DNA from: Ampelomyces quisqualis
Lineage: Eukaryota; Ascomycota; Dothideomycetes; Pleosporales; Phaeosphaeriaceae
Direction of reading: 5' to 3'
DNA length: 64,000 nt
NCBI GenBank assembly: GCA_018398575.1
Contig: JAGTXZ010000009.1
Span: 372,001-436,000, forward strand
Shown here: one piece after another, positions 13,216 to 22,587 of the stretch
How positions within the stretch are numbered: position 1 is the first letter of the stretch
Layout: each line of letters starts with the position of its first letter
Notes under the pieces: model-generated
What the model was told of the DNA's origin: nothing
The model's input: only the letters and a program-made list of their open reading frames with translations
Databases searched by the model: none
Program-made: the position numbers and the translations under genes

Positions 13216-15540
13216 ACACAGTCTGACAGGTCGCTACGAGATGCTCCGCGCTTCAACAATGGCTGATGTCTTGCACACTGCGTCCAGCGGCCCGACTCAA
13301 CTAAGCACGTGTGACCATGCCATGCACCGCACCGTCTCACATCAGAATTGTGTCTCTTGGACCACCCTAGTATGTTGGGGAAAATTGGTCGTTCTTCGGC
13401 ACGATGGGAACTACACGTGGAGTTGTCGCAGACTAGCATGCTGTGCTGACTGAAGAGCGGTAAGCAATTTAACTTACGTTGCCTGTGCGTCGTACCCGTC
13501 GATAAGAATACAGTGTGATCTAAGCTTTAATACCGACAGCACACTACATGTGCATTTCGGTCGGTGTGCTTGATGTGGAATCGTCGTTTCCGTTCAAGAA
13601 AGCAAAGCGAGTACGACGCTTGTGTGCAGCCTTATAGCGCAGCATGCGTCGAGCGAGCCGGTACTACCGACTTTGTGCACAGCGGAACCTGGTTACTGGC
13701 TGAAGATTGAGTGAGGACATGGCTAAATATACGATCTATACTGCTTGCCGGCTAGATCGGAGGAGGACGCGTAAGTGTCGAAGGAGCTTTTCAAGCGAGG
13801 TTTCTCTGGACATGGTGCACACTTCTCATGTAGACAAGGGGTGTTCATGCAAGGAAAATTCTTATCAAGCCAATAAAAGTCTGACGTAAGTCAATCAGTG
13901 CCATTTTCTAGATCTCAGCTGATTTCGCTCCTCTGCAGGAAGGGGCAGTCTAGCGCTTTCCTCCTAACATGATCAGGTATGGAATGAATTTTGGAAGCAG
14001 TTATCAGCTTAACAGAAAGTCTCGGTAGACTTGAAGTCTCATCCTCGATCACTTTCCTTGGCGAAAGCTGTGTGCAATTGAGTCCATCACATCACATCTT
14101 CACACTTGGCACTCTTACTACAAACTCACCGTAAAAGTTCAACTTCGGCTAGGTAGAACAACGCATCTTTTCGACCTCTTTCTTTGGAAGTCCTAGATAT
14201 TATTGCCCCCAGCTCACTAATACTTATTATTTAGGAAGCTGTGACATAGATTGGATACAGTCTCGCAAAGCCAAACCCCACGATTCACCAGTCTTGCGCC
14301 AACATCAAGCTAACGAACGTTACGCGTAATGTCCAAGTGGAAGGGGCATTTTCTAAAATTGGTACTAATCAATATTAAAGAAATGGAGAAGCAATGCAAG
14401 CACTACGAACTGTAGCATGCATCAAGACATTTGATTTCTACAGTGACTCTGCGCTTTACGCTGCGTGTGTGAATGGTCTTAAGTCCTTACAGACTTATCT
14501 ACTTTAGATCTGCGTAGCGGCACTAGGGAGCTCTACCTACTGTTGATATCCCTTGATTGTAGCACTTCCTCGTTACAATCTTGCATTGTTCGCCTTTCAG
14601 TCTTCATGAATGTATTCAAGATACATTGTTACTCCCCTGGCAAGTTATTTGAGAATGCGAGATCTCTATTTTTTCGCTAGTGTACGAATACCCCTAGCCA
14701 TTCAATAGCCGTGTATTGCGGTAGACAAACGTATAGGAAACACGTGGTTATTTGAGTCCTGCCAAAACTTCTTTAGCTCCCTATTGTGATGGCGGAGTTG
14801 GTTAAGTCGCATTTGTTCAAATTCTGTATTTTCCTTGGTGATAGATCTATTGATCAAGCTACCACGTGCAATCGTTTCGGTCACAACATGTGCTTTCATC
14901 ATGATGATATCGATCTTGGAGCGCAACAAAGCACCAATAGGGAAATTTCTGGCAGATTTCAGGGAAGCAGATGAGCTCCTCTTTGCATCGTAATTTTTGG
15001 TCGCTTCGTAAAAGTGGTGCTTGATGTTCGAGCTTTGAGAAAGACCATGGGTCGATGTGGAAAGTACGCCTGCCTATCGCGAACCCGACACCATTTTTAC
15101 CTTACTTAAATCGTCACTGACCGCTATTGCACTACTCTTATCAGAATATGCGTTATAGCCTACAGCTAGTTAGTCTGTATAACTGAACAGTACTCTTGAA
15201 ACAAATCTGGGTAGTTACTGCCGCAAATAACAACCCACAAAGGATCTCTGTGTTTGTGGCTTCGTCTCCCGCGCAGCATGCTTTACGAGGCTCTACGTTT
15301 CATAACTAAATCGATCCCCCAAGCAAAATCACCGAAGCTTCGACTACCCCATGGGGCATGATAGTGGAATCAGGTAATGAGTCTCCACTTCCCCAGACCA
15401 TGCAGGTCGTGGCGAGTAAAGACTCGTCACGGCAATAAGATACCTGCATACTAATAAGTGCCATGTGCCTCTTTTGCAGATAAAAGAAGCTTTTCGCTTG
15501 CGAGTATTGCATCTTCAAGTTATAGCTACAACAAGAAAGA
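7534..15540. other. 8-kb gene-poor upstream region
   Basis: No coding region I can support on either strand. Open frames up to about 210 codons at 8327-8965 (-), 11637-12263 (-) and 7698-8330 (+) show no motifs and look like chance frames. The stretch is the upstream side of the zinc-finger gene, so it may hold its long 5' region and regulatory DNA. A CA microsatellite lies at 13172-13212. AT content rises by eye from about 13.5 kb onward. Confidence 0.45.
13172..13212. repeat. (CA)20 microsatellite
   Basis: Uninterrupted CA run of about 41 bases. It creates artificial open frames of repeated H/T or V/C residues on both strands, which should not be annotated as genes. Confidence 0.97.
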
Positions 15541-15699
15541 GTGGCTAAAATATTGCAGACTGCAGTAGGCCGGATAGTGGCGACCGGGAGCCTTACGTAC
15601 GGCCTCGGTATGTTACATGCATTGCTAGTATCATAGTATGCTACTCTCCAAGAATTAGCTCAAGAACTAACTGTGCACGATTTGATTACCATCTAGGGC

Positions 15700-16850
15700 C
15701 CAGGACTCGATGGCCTCGCCACCCTCGTTCCTATACGCCTCCCCGAAGCATCCACGCCATCTAAACGCAGCATACTAACAGGTCTCAACAGCTTCTCCCT
15801 CGTCTCAGACTACAATATCTCCGCCCAGGTTGGCTCCAGGTGCTTTTTCCCTAGCACTTTGACCTTCGGTTAGCGCGGTCCGCTCACCTTTACATGTATC
15901 CCTCCCCTGATCCTTCTTGTTGGATGCTACTGGATTCCTGAGTCCCTGCGATAGTCAATATACCAGCGGCGTATGCCAGAAGCGCAGGGAATTTCGCTGG
16001 AATACATTTTGCGCACGTCAGCATATCGCAAAAGAGCGTTTCTGTCCGGGTAGGTTGGTCATCAACCACCACTCTGTGATAGTCTTTGCGGATTCGGGTT
16101 TGACGGGAAACATGCAGCTGCTCGTGTGCTTTATTTACACACTTTTTGGCGCAACTGGGAGGTTGTTTTCTTTGCTCATGGTTGACAAAACTGGTCGGCA
16201 GCCAGCGGTACTTACGGGCTTCACTGGCTGCATGATTTGTGTTGTCGTTGCAGCACCAATGATTGGGCGCTTTACTCAAGGGTTTGACAAGAGCATTGCA
16301 GGTCAGAAAGCTATGGTTGGAGCAGTGATGATTGCGTTTTTGTATGGTGTGTTTATTGATGCTGCGTCGTTGATTTACAGTGTAGAGAACATGCCAACGA
16401 ACATTTGATCGAGGGGTGTGGTGAGAGCTACGACGATGTATTTCATGAGCTGCATCAAGTTGATCGCGCCCGTTGCGAATGCGGTCGCGAGTATAAGTAT
16501 TTCGTTGGTAAGTAGTCACCGACTCACCGCGGATCTGGTGCAGTGGTTGCATCTTGGGAAAGATACTGACAACTTGCTCTAGTGTTTGCATGTCTCACGC
16601 TCGTGTCTGTGATCATCATATACGTCATATAACCAGAAGCCAAGGACAAGTCGTTGTAAGAACTAGCAGAGCTGTTTGGCGATCCGGTGGCGGTGCATCT
16701 GACCAATGCGACGGAGGAAGAGAAGCGAGAGATGGAAATTGTTGTATTAGCGAGATCGATGGTCTTCTTAGGCTCGTTTGTGTATGAAGTCTGCTGGTCG
16801 GTAGGGCTGCTTAGCTTTAAGAAGCTGCACTGTCCACTGCCAGAGACGAT
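15700..16850 (+). pseudogene. Broken MFS sugar transporter
   Basis: Remains of a major facilitator sugar/lactose permease-type protein. In order: CYWIPESLR followed by a TAG where the family motif PESPRW needs W (15952-15954); a cytoplasmic-loop-like SAYRKRAFLSG; a frame change near 16030-16050; then VINHHSVIVFADSGLTGN, GRLFSLLMVDKTGRQ and a helix pair ending in LYGVFIDAASLIYSVENMPTN. A TGA at 16406-16408 replaces the R of the conserved PTxLRSRG motif and SRG follows. Further on, a C-terminal PEAKDKSL-x-ELAELFGDPVAVHL segment matches the family PETKGKSLEEL...FGDPVA tail but is interrupted by TAA at 16630 and 16657. The N-terminal half is not recognisable. An intact protein would have 12 membrane helices in about 520 residues; this copy cannot encode one. 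Confidence 0.8.
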
Positions 16851-17510
16851 GTAGTCTGAGGTTTCGAGGTCCTCCTTGGGGAAGAGGATGACGACAAAAC
16901 AGGTCTTGTCGGAGTAAGATGCCGGGATATTGAAGTTGAAGATGGAGCAGATTGTCTAGTCAACCTTGCCATTGTAGGATGTGCCGGAAGCCTTATTAGG
17001 CGAGCTAGAGTCGACGGGAACGATCAAGTGAGGGCGCTGATAGTTGTCGTTCAGGTCTGCTGGGCACAATCCGCTGGCCTGTGGAGCAGGTTGCTGAAAG
17101 GGCTTACTGAATTGAGGTGCTGGCTTGCTGGGTTGGAGTGCAGGTTGCTCAGGTGTTGATGCTAGATTCTGTGACAATGACAGTTATAGTCACAGTCACG
17201 GTCACTGGGCCCGGGCAAATCTGAGCTGGAGGCTGAGGTTTGGGAGTCTCAGCAGGCCTACTGGGCATAGGGGTAGGCCGCTGCGAGTAGACATGCAGGT
17301 TAGGCTCAGGTGCGAGCTTATTGGTCTTAGGATACACAGTAGCAACCAGTGTCCCTGACCACCCTCAATGCGGTTTCGTCCGTCACCGAACTGGCCGATG
17401 ACAACAGAGGTTTCTCCCGAAGCCCTCCGTCGAACGCACCGTATGGCGTCACGAAAAAAAATGGCGTTGAAATCGAGGTCGAAAGCAACTTGAGCGAATG
17501 GGTATTTCAT
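16795..17510 (-). pseudogene. Broken But2 C-terminal-domain secreted protein
   Basis: On the minus strand, an ATG at 17510 opens a piece reading SGETSVVIGQFGDGRNRIEGG, like the N-terminal part of fungal secreted proteins with a But2 C-terminal domain. After a frame change comes a P/K-rich linker with a CPGPVTVTVTITVIVTE stretch. After another frame change near 17150-17175 the But2 core follows: CPADLNDNYQRPHLIVPVDS, then SPNKASGTSYNGKVD, a TAG, then TICSIFNFNIPAS, KTCFVVILFPKEDLETS and SGSGQCSFLKLSSP. These match the usual order of the domain (CPADL...PHLIVPVDS...GTSYNG...FNFDIP...CSLVFLFP). Function of the family is unclear despite its ubiquitin-linked name. Its 3' end runs into the tail of the convergent transporter pseudogene. 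At least two frameshifts and one stop make it non-functional. Confidence 0.75.
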
Positions 17511-19237
17511 ATTGCCTGACTCGAATTCTATAAGAATGGGTTTGAGGATGCGAGCATATTAAGAGACATGAATGAGGGAGAGACTTCTGACACCTGCAGA
17601 TGATTTATCCGGTACCATATTAGATGACATCGATATATGTACATGCACTTGTTCAACTGTTGTTTGTCATGCAAGTAGTAAGTAGAGTTATGATGATGAG
17701 GCATTAACGACTGATTTTGGCTATCATCTGGATGAGATTATGTTAAGACCACAGGCATAGCTTGAGCTCTGTGGATGTTCGGGGAACGTGGCTTACTGTC
17801 TCGATCAATATGGAGATCTCTCGTCTCTTGTAGCCCGCATTGTCACGTAAGAGTACGATGGCCATTGGCTCTTAACACGGTAAAGCACCTAGAGGAGGGA
17901 ACCCCGAACACTTGAGCCTGATTGAACTGGTGCGTGTGTTGTAGGGTAGACGTTGGGGATGTTGCTTGAATATAAAGAGTCTTTATTGCCGGGTTGGTAC
18001 GATGTAAAATCATAAAATGCTTAAATAGTCTGGAAGGTTGATGCAACAATCTGACGAATGCTTCGCCTAAGACCGTGAATGCTACTTCCTGCATGTGCTG
18101 TAACAATATCTTCCGTGTTGGCACTCTAGCAATCCAATGTCGTTTGGGCAGGAGTGAGAACTGTCTATTCGGCGAGCTCGGCATTACTTTGGAGGTACAG
18201 AGCTAAGCCATTGGGTTGAGTTGGCGAATTATGTAGGGAAATGTTCGATCCAATGTGGTTTGAGAAACAACCCGTTACCAAGTGTTCCACAGCGCATAAG
18301 CCTGCTCTTCCTTGACCCGACTAAGTTTGGACGGACATGTCCGACACATATGATGAAAATACCTGTAAGCTGTAAGTAGAAGCACACCTATTGATTTCGT
18401 GATGTAAGATCACGTGAGCCGCGGTGTCCGAACGTATCGTACGTGAATGCGACCGAGTGACCGACCGGTGCAAATGTTATAGAGACTGAACAAAGGACCT
18501 TGCTGGAGCCGATGGTTAACCATTGTCTATTATTCTGTCGCAGCTAAACATGGTGTTGCTGTCTGTAAGACCAAATGAGCTCATTCCGCTTGAGCAAACA
18601 TCATAACAAGTATACTCCTTTCGTGCCGCATTGGGCGATTGCTACTCCGTACTGGAGAAGAAACCTTGAAGTCGCGTCGATTCCCCAGAGCTGAAGTGCG
18701 CTCTACCTGCCACACAGCTCAATCGGCTATTGTTGAAGCGTATTGTCTATACTTTGTTCGCGATGTTGCGCCATGGTGCCGCCCAGTGGTTGGGTGGGCG
18801 GCAACGGCGATATTTGTGCACCAAACGGTGTTTGAAGTCCTGACTTATTGCGCACAAGTATGAGAGTAGAATGTACGCAAGAAACCAAGATTCATCCTAG
18901 GGCGGCGCCAACGAGTTTTGCGTGACAAGTGGTGTCGTTTGAGGGATGATGAGGGGTTGTGGTGGCGTGGCGCCCAGACTCTGGGCCCTGGATGTCGATC
19001 GTCCGATAACCACGACACTTGCTGTGTTTCCTTGCCACACTTCGACGTCGTTGTCTTTTCGTTTGTCTTACCAGATTGCTATCAGGCGATTGCTTGGTGT
19101 TCAGTGACGAGACATTGTACAATGTCATGAAAATATAAAGACTGAGCTACACGCTCCCACTGTTTCGTAAACTGACACCGCTGCTGGACTTGTTGGGGGC
19201 ATCCTTGAGAAATTCTTCAAGTCCCTAAACACCCACC
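17511..19237. other. Intergenic region before the beta-glucosidase
   Basis: No gene I can support. A 113-codon minus-strand frame with a true ATG at 17843-18184 has no recognisable motif, membrane segment or signal peptide. A TATA-like box lies at 19134-19139 and one TACTCCGTA copy at 18643-18651. Confidence 0.45.
19134..19139 (+). promoter_or_regulatory. TATA-like box of the GH3 gene
   Basis: TATAAA about 100 bases before the start ATG at 19238, a normal spacing for a fungal core promoter with a short 5' UTR. Position-based inference only. Confidence 0.45.
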
Positions 19238-22171
19238 ATGTCGTTCTACGAATTACGACGCGGCAAATACGCGCGCCTTGACGCTCCCGCTGAGGACGAT
19301 CCCGATACGCCGACGCGCTTTTCCTCCGACACGAATGCTACGCTCGAAGACCTCGAAGAGCACGATCCCTTGGCTTTCGATAGCAAGCTGAAGCGCAAAA
19401 AAAGCGCGGGCGATCTCAAGGTCCGGAAGGCCTCGTCCAGAAATGCCGAACTCGCAAACCCAACACCGTTCACAAGGAGGACCACGCTTGGACGGTGCTG
19501 TTGTTGGTTCTTGACGTTTGTCGCTGCATCAGTGTTGCTACTGGCTTCGGGCGGTATATGGGCGTGGAAGGTGTCTGTTCCCAAAGATGGGCTGAGTCCG
19601 CCGTGGTATCCTACGCCGAAAGGTGGAACGGACAAGCTATGGGGGGAGAGCTACAGCAAGGCGGCGGCCATGGTCAAGCAGATGACCCTGCCGGAGAAGG
19701 TCAACATCACAACTGGAACCGGATGGAGTATGGACATGTGTGTTGGACAAAACGGTGCGGTGCCACGGCTGAAGTTGCCCTCACTGTGTCTCCAAGACGG
19801 TCCGCTTGGGATCCGATTTGCAGACAACGCTACAGCGTTCCCCGCCGGCATCACTGTCGGCGCCACGTGGTCGAAAGAGCTCATGTATCTGCGAGGCAAG
19901 GCACATGGAAAAGAAGCGCGGCTCAAGGGAATCCATGTGCTGCTTGGTCCTGCGATGGGCCCACTCGGACGAATGCCCGCGGGCGGTCGCAACTGGGAAG
20001 GATTTGGATCGGATCCGGTTCTACAAGGTGTCGCAGCTGCTCAGACAATCAAAGGCATCCAAGAAGAGGGCGTGATGGCGACTGCAAAGCACTATGTCCT
20101 CAATGAGCAGGAGCATTTCCGTCAAGCCTGGGAGTGGGGTCTACCGAACGCCATCTCAAGCAATGTGGATGATCGCACACTGCACGAGATCTATGTGTGG
20201 CCATTTGCAGACTCTGTCAAAGCCGGTGTTGCATCCGTCATGTGTAGTTACAACCAGGTCAACGCGAGCTACGCCTGCCAAAACTCGAAACTTCTCAACG
20301 GCATACTCAAGGATGAACTCGGGTTTCAGGGCTTCGTTCAGAGTGACTGGCTCGCTCAACGAGCTGGAGTTGCAAGTGCGCTCGCTGGGCTTGACATGAC
20401 AATGCCAGGCGATGGGCTCCGATGGGCAAAGGGAGATAGCCTTTGGGGAGCTGAGCTTACCAAGTCTGTGTTGAATGGCAGCGTCCCAATTGACCGCCTG
20501 GACGACATGGTGACTCGTGTTGTGGCGTCCTGGTACCAGGTCGGGCAGGACAAATGGCCCGAGGACAGTGGGCCAAATTTCTCTTCGTGGACCAACGAGC
20601 GCATCGGAAAGCTTCACACAGGAAGTCCCTCGGACACTGCCATGGGTGAAGTCAACAAATTCGTCAACGCGCAGGGAGAAGGCAAGGATGCCCATGGCCG
20701 CCTTGTACGTCGTGTAGCCGCCGAAGGCACTGTGCTTCTCAAGAATGAAGGCAGTCTGCTCCCGCTTGCTCGTACGGGCTGGAAGAAGGGCAAGAGACAG
20801 ACCAAGTACCGTGTCGGCATATTCGGTGAAGATGCCCGCCTGCCTCACGAGGGCTTGAACCACTGCTCGGACCAAGGTTGCAACGATGGCACACTTGCGA
20901 GCGGCTGGGGCTCTGGTGCTGCCAACTATACTTACCTCGTCGAGCCCATGTCTGCCATTCGCGAGGCCTTTGACAAGGACAGTGTCTATGTGACTGACTG
21001 GCTGGAAAACAAACTCCCTAGCGAAAAGGAGATCATCAAAGAACAAGATCTCTGCATTGTGTTTGCAAATGCGGATGCTGGCGAAGGATACATGCACTAC
21101 GAGAGCATTCGTGGCGACCGAAATGACCTCTTTCTCCAAAAGGGTGGCGATCAGCTTATTCAGGATGTTGCTAAAGGTTGTGGAGAGGGCATGGGTGATG
21201 TCGTTGTTGTTATCCACGCGGTCGGACCCGTCATTTTAGAGAACTTCATCGACATCCTGAACGTCAAAGCTGTGGTGTATGCCAACCTACCGAGTATCGA
21301 GTCCGGTAATGCCATCGTTGACATCCTGTTTGGAGATGTCAACCCTTCTGGGCGACTGCCGTACACTATTGCGAAGAAGGAGGACGACTACGGTCTAGGA
21401 AGCAAGATCAAGTACCTACCCAGCGTGTCTGATGGCCTTGCCCCGCAGCAAAACTTCTCCGAAGGGCTATACATTGACTATCGTCACTTCGACAAGCAGA
21501 ACATTGCGCCTCGCTACGAATTCGGTTATGGTCTATCGTACACCGAGTTCAAGCTCTCCTCGTTCTCCATCGACGCCAAAAGCATAAAGACGCCACTTCC
21601 TGCGCCACGACCGGAAGGCCTCACACCGCCGAGCTATTCAACGAAGCTGCCAGATCCCGAGTCAGCTCTCTTCCCCGACGGCTTCCATAAAGTCGAGAAG
21701 TACATCTACCCTTGGCTCGAAACTACCAAGGATATCGAGACGTCAGCTATCACAACATCCCAGCTCCAAAGCCCTCTGAGCGATGCTGGTGGCGGTCCAG
21801 GAGGTAACCCCGATCTCTACACAACCATCCTCACCGTTTCTGCCACAGTGGCCAATACTGGTTCCGTCAATGGCGCTACGGTGGTGCAGCTTTATGTCTC
21901 ATTGCCTCAAGGCTACAGAGACCACGAGACTGGCGAGTCTGTCGATTTCCCCGTCCGTGTCCTCCGGGGCTTCGAAAAGATTCACCTCGAAGCACCAAAG
22001 CAAGGGCAGAGTGCCGGCGACAGTCAACAACGGGTTACATTTAATGTTACAAGAAGAGATTTAAGCTACTGGGATGTGAAGAGACAGAATTGGGTCATGC
22101 CAACCAGTGGCGAGATTGGGATTAGTGTCGGATTTTCAAGCAGAGACTTGCCGTTGAAAGGGAGTTGGTAG
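19238..22171 (+). CDS. Membrane-anchored GH3 beta-glucosidase
   Basis: Uninterrupted 977-residue frame with the ATG in a good context (CACCATGTC). It should hydrolyse terminal beta-linked glucose from cellobiose and other beta-glucosides. The N-terminus (1-86) is charged and cytoplasmic-like, followed by one hydrophobic helix at about 87-110 and no cleavable signal peptide. This predicts a type II membrane protein with the enzyme outside the cell or in the secretory lumen, as in the bglE/bglF-like group of Aspergillus. The GH3 N-terminal barrel includes QDGPLGIR, GRNWEGFGSDP and ATAKHYVLNEQEH (284-286 KHY), and the nucleophile motif GFVQSDW with D370. The C-terminal alpha/beta domain includes AAEGTVLLKNEGSLLPL and SGRLPYTI. 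A fibronectin-III-like end (about 855-965) contains VANTGSVNGATVVQLYVS and RVLRGFEK. N-glycosylation sequons are common. No broken motif was seen. Confidence 0.93.
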   Translation: MSFYELRRGKYARLDAPAEDDPDTPTRFSSDTNATLEDLEEHDPLAFDSKLKRKKSAGDLKVRKASSRNAELANPTPFTRRTTLGRCCCWFLTFVAASVLLLASGGIWAWKVSVPKDGLSPPWYPTPKGGTDKLWGESYSKAAAMVKQMTLPEKVNITTGTGWSMDMCVGQNGAVPRLKLPSLCLQDGPLGIRFADNATAFPAGITVGATWSKELMYLRGKAHGKEARLKGIHVLLGPAMGPLGRMPAGGRNWEGFGSDPVLQGVAAAQTIKGIQEEGVMATAKHYVLNEQEHFRQAWEWGLPNAISSNVDDRTLHEIYVWPFADSVKAGVASVMCSYNQVNASYACQNSKLLNGILKDELGFQGFVQSDWLAQRAGVASALAGLDMTMPGDGLRWAKGDSLWGAELTKSVLNGSVPIDRLDDMVTRVVASWYQVGQDKWPEDSGPNFSSWTNERIGKLHTGSPSDTAMGEVNKFVNAQGEGKDAHGRLVRRVAAEGTVLLKNEGSLLPLARTGWKKGKRQTKYRVGIFGEDARLPHEGLNHCSDQGCNDGTLASGWGSGAANYTYLVEPMSAIREAFDKDSVYVTDWLENKLPSEKEIIKEQDLCIVFANADAGEGYMHYESIRGDRNDLFLQKGGDQLIQDVAKGCGEGMGDVVVVIHAVGPVILENFIDILNVKAVVYANLPSIESGNAIVDILFGDVNPSGRLPYTIAKKEDDYGLGSKIKYLPSVSDGLAPQQNFSEGLYIDYRHFDKQNIAPRYEFGYGLSYTEFKLSSFSIDAKSIKTPLPAPRPEGLTPPSYSTKLPDPESALFPDGFHKVEKYIYPWLETTKDIETSAITTSQLQSPLSDAGGGPGGNPDLYTTILTVSATVANTGSVNGATVVQLYVSLPQGYRDHETGESVDFPVRVLRGFEKIHLEAPKQGQSAGDSQQRVTFNVTRRDLSYWDVKRQNWVMPTSGEIGISVGFSSRDLPLKGSW

Positions 22172-22360
22172 GCATGTGGTGTTGAGGGGCACAGGGGGTT
22201 GGTTGTTAAGCATCACTGCGGGTTGGAGTGGAAACCAGAGACCGTTTGGGCTTAGCGGCAGGAGGAAGGAAAACCCAGCCAAAGAGTGCTCGGGCTGAGA
22301 TCGCTCGGGCCGCGACTGTGATAATTTAGTACCAAGACCAAGCAACCGAGTCCACCATTC

Positions 22361-22440
22361 TCCCACCGCTCTCTTTCTTGTTGAGTTTCTTTCTTTGTAC
22401 TTTTGCACCGACTCTCCACTCTTCCCCGGGGCGTCTTCAC
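22361..22440 (+). promoter_or_regulatory. Pyrimidine-rich leader of the New1-like gene
   Basis: A CT-rich tract (CTCTTTCTTG, TTTCTTTCTTTG, CTCTCCACTCTTCCCC) lies 150-230 bases before the start codon. Such tracts mark transcription starts of strongly expressed fungal genes, which suits a translation factor. The whole gap from the GH3 stop is only 416 bases. Confidence 0.4.
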
Positions 22441-22587
22441 CACGAGACAGCCTTTTATTTTCTGCACACCTGCCCCAGTGCGGCTCAACTCGGCTTCGCG
22501 GGGAACTTTTTCTGGAGCGGCGGTATCGATAAGCGGCGAAGCCCCTCGACGCAGTTGAATCTTCCAGCCCTCACACCCCACACCCCG

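Noticed and set aside
12991..13453. Frames rich in repeated V/C or H/T on both strands
   Set aside because: They are translations of the CA microsatellite at 13172-13212.
15890..16591. 233-codon minus-strand frame
   Set aside because: It lies opposite the transporter pseudogene, whose plus-strand motifs are clearly recognisable.
20156..21217. 353-codon minus-strand frame inside the beta-glucosidase gene
   Set aside because: It is the reverse shadow of a strongly coding frame with no motif or start context of its own.
22378..22587. N-terminal extension of the New1-like frame
   Set aside because: It begins at a non-ATG codon inside a pyrimidine-rich leader and has no similarity to the family.
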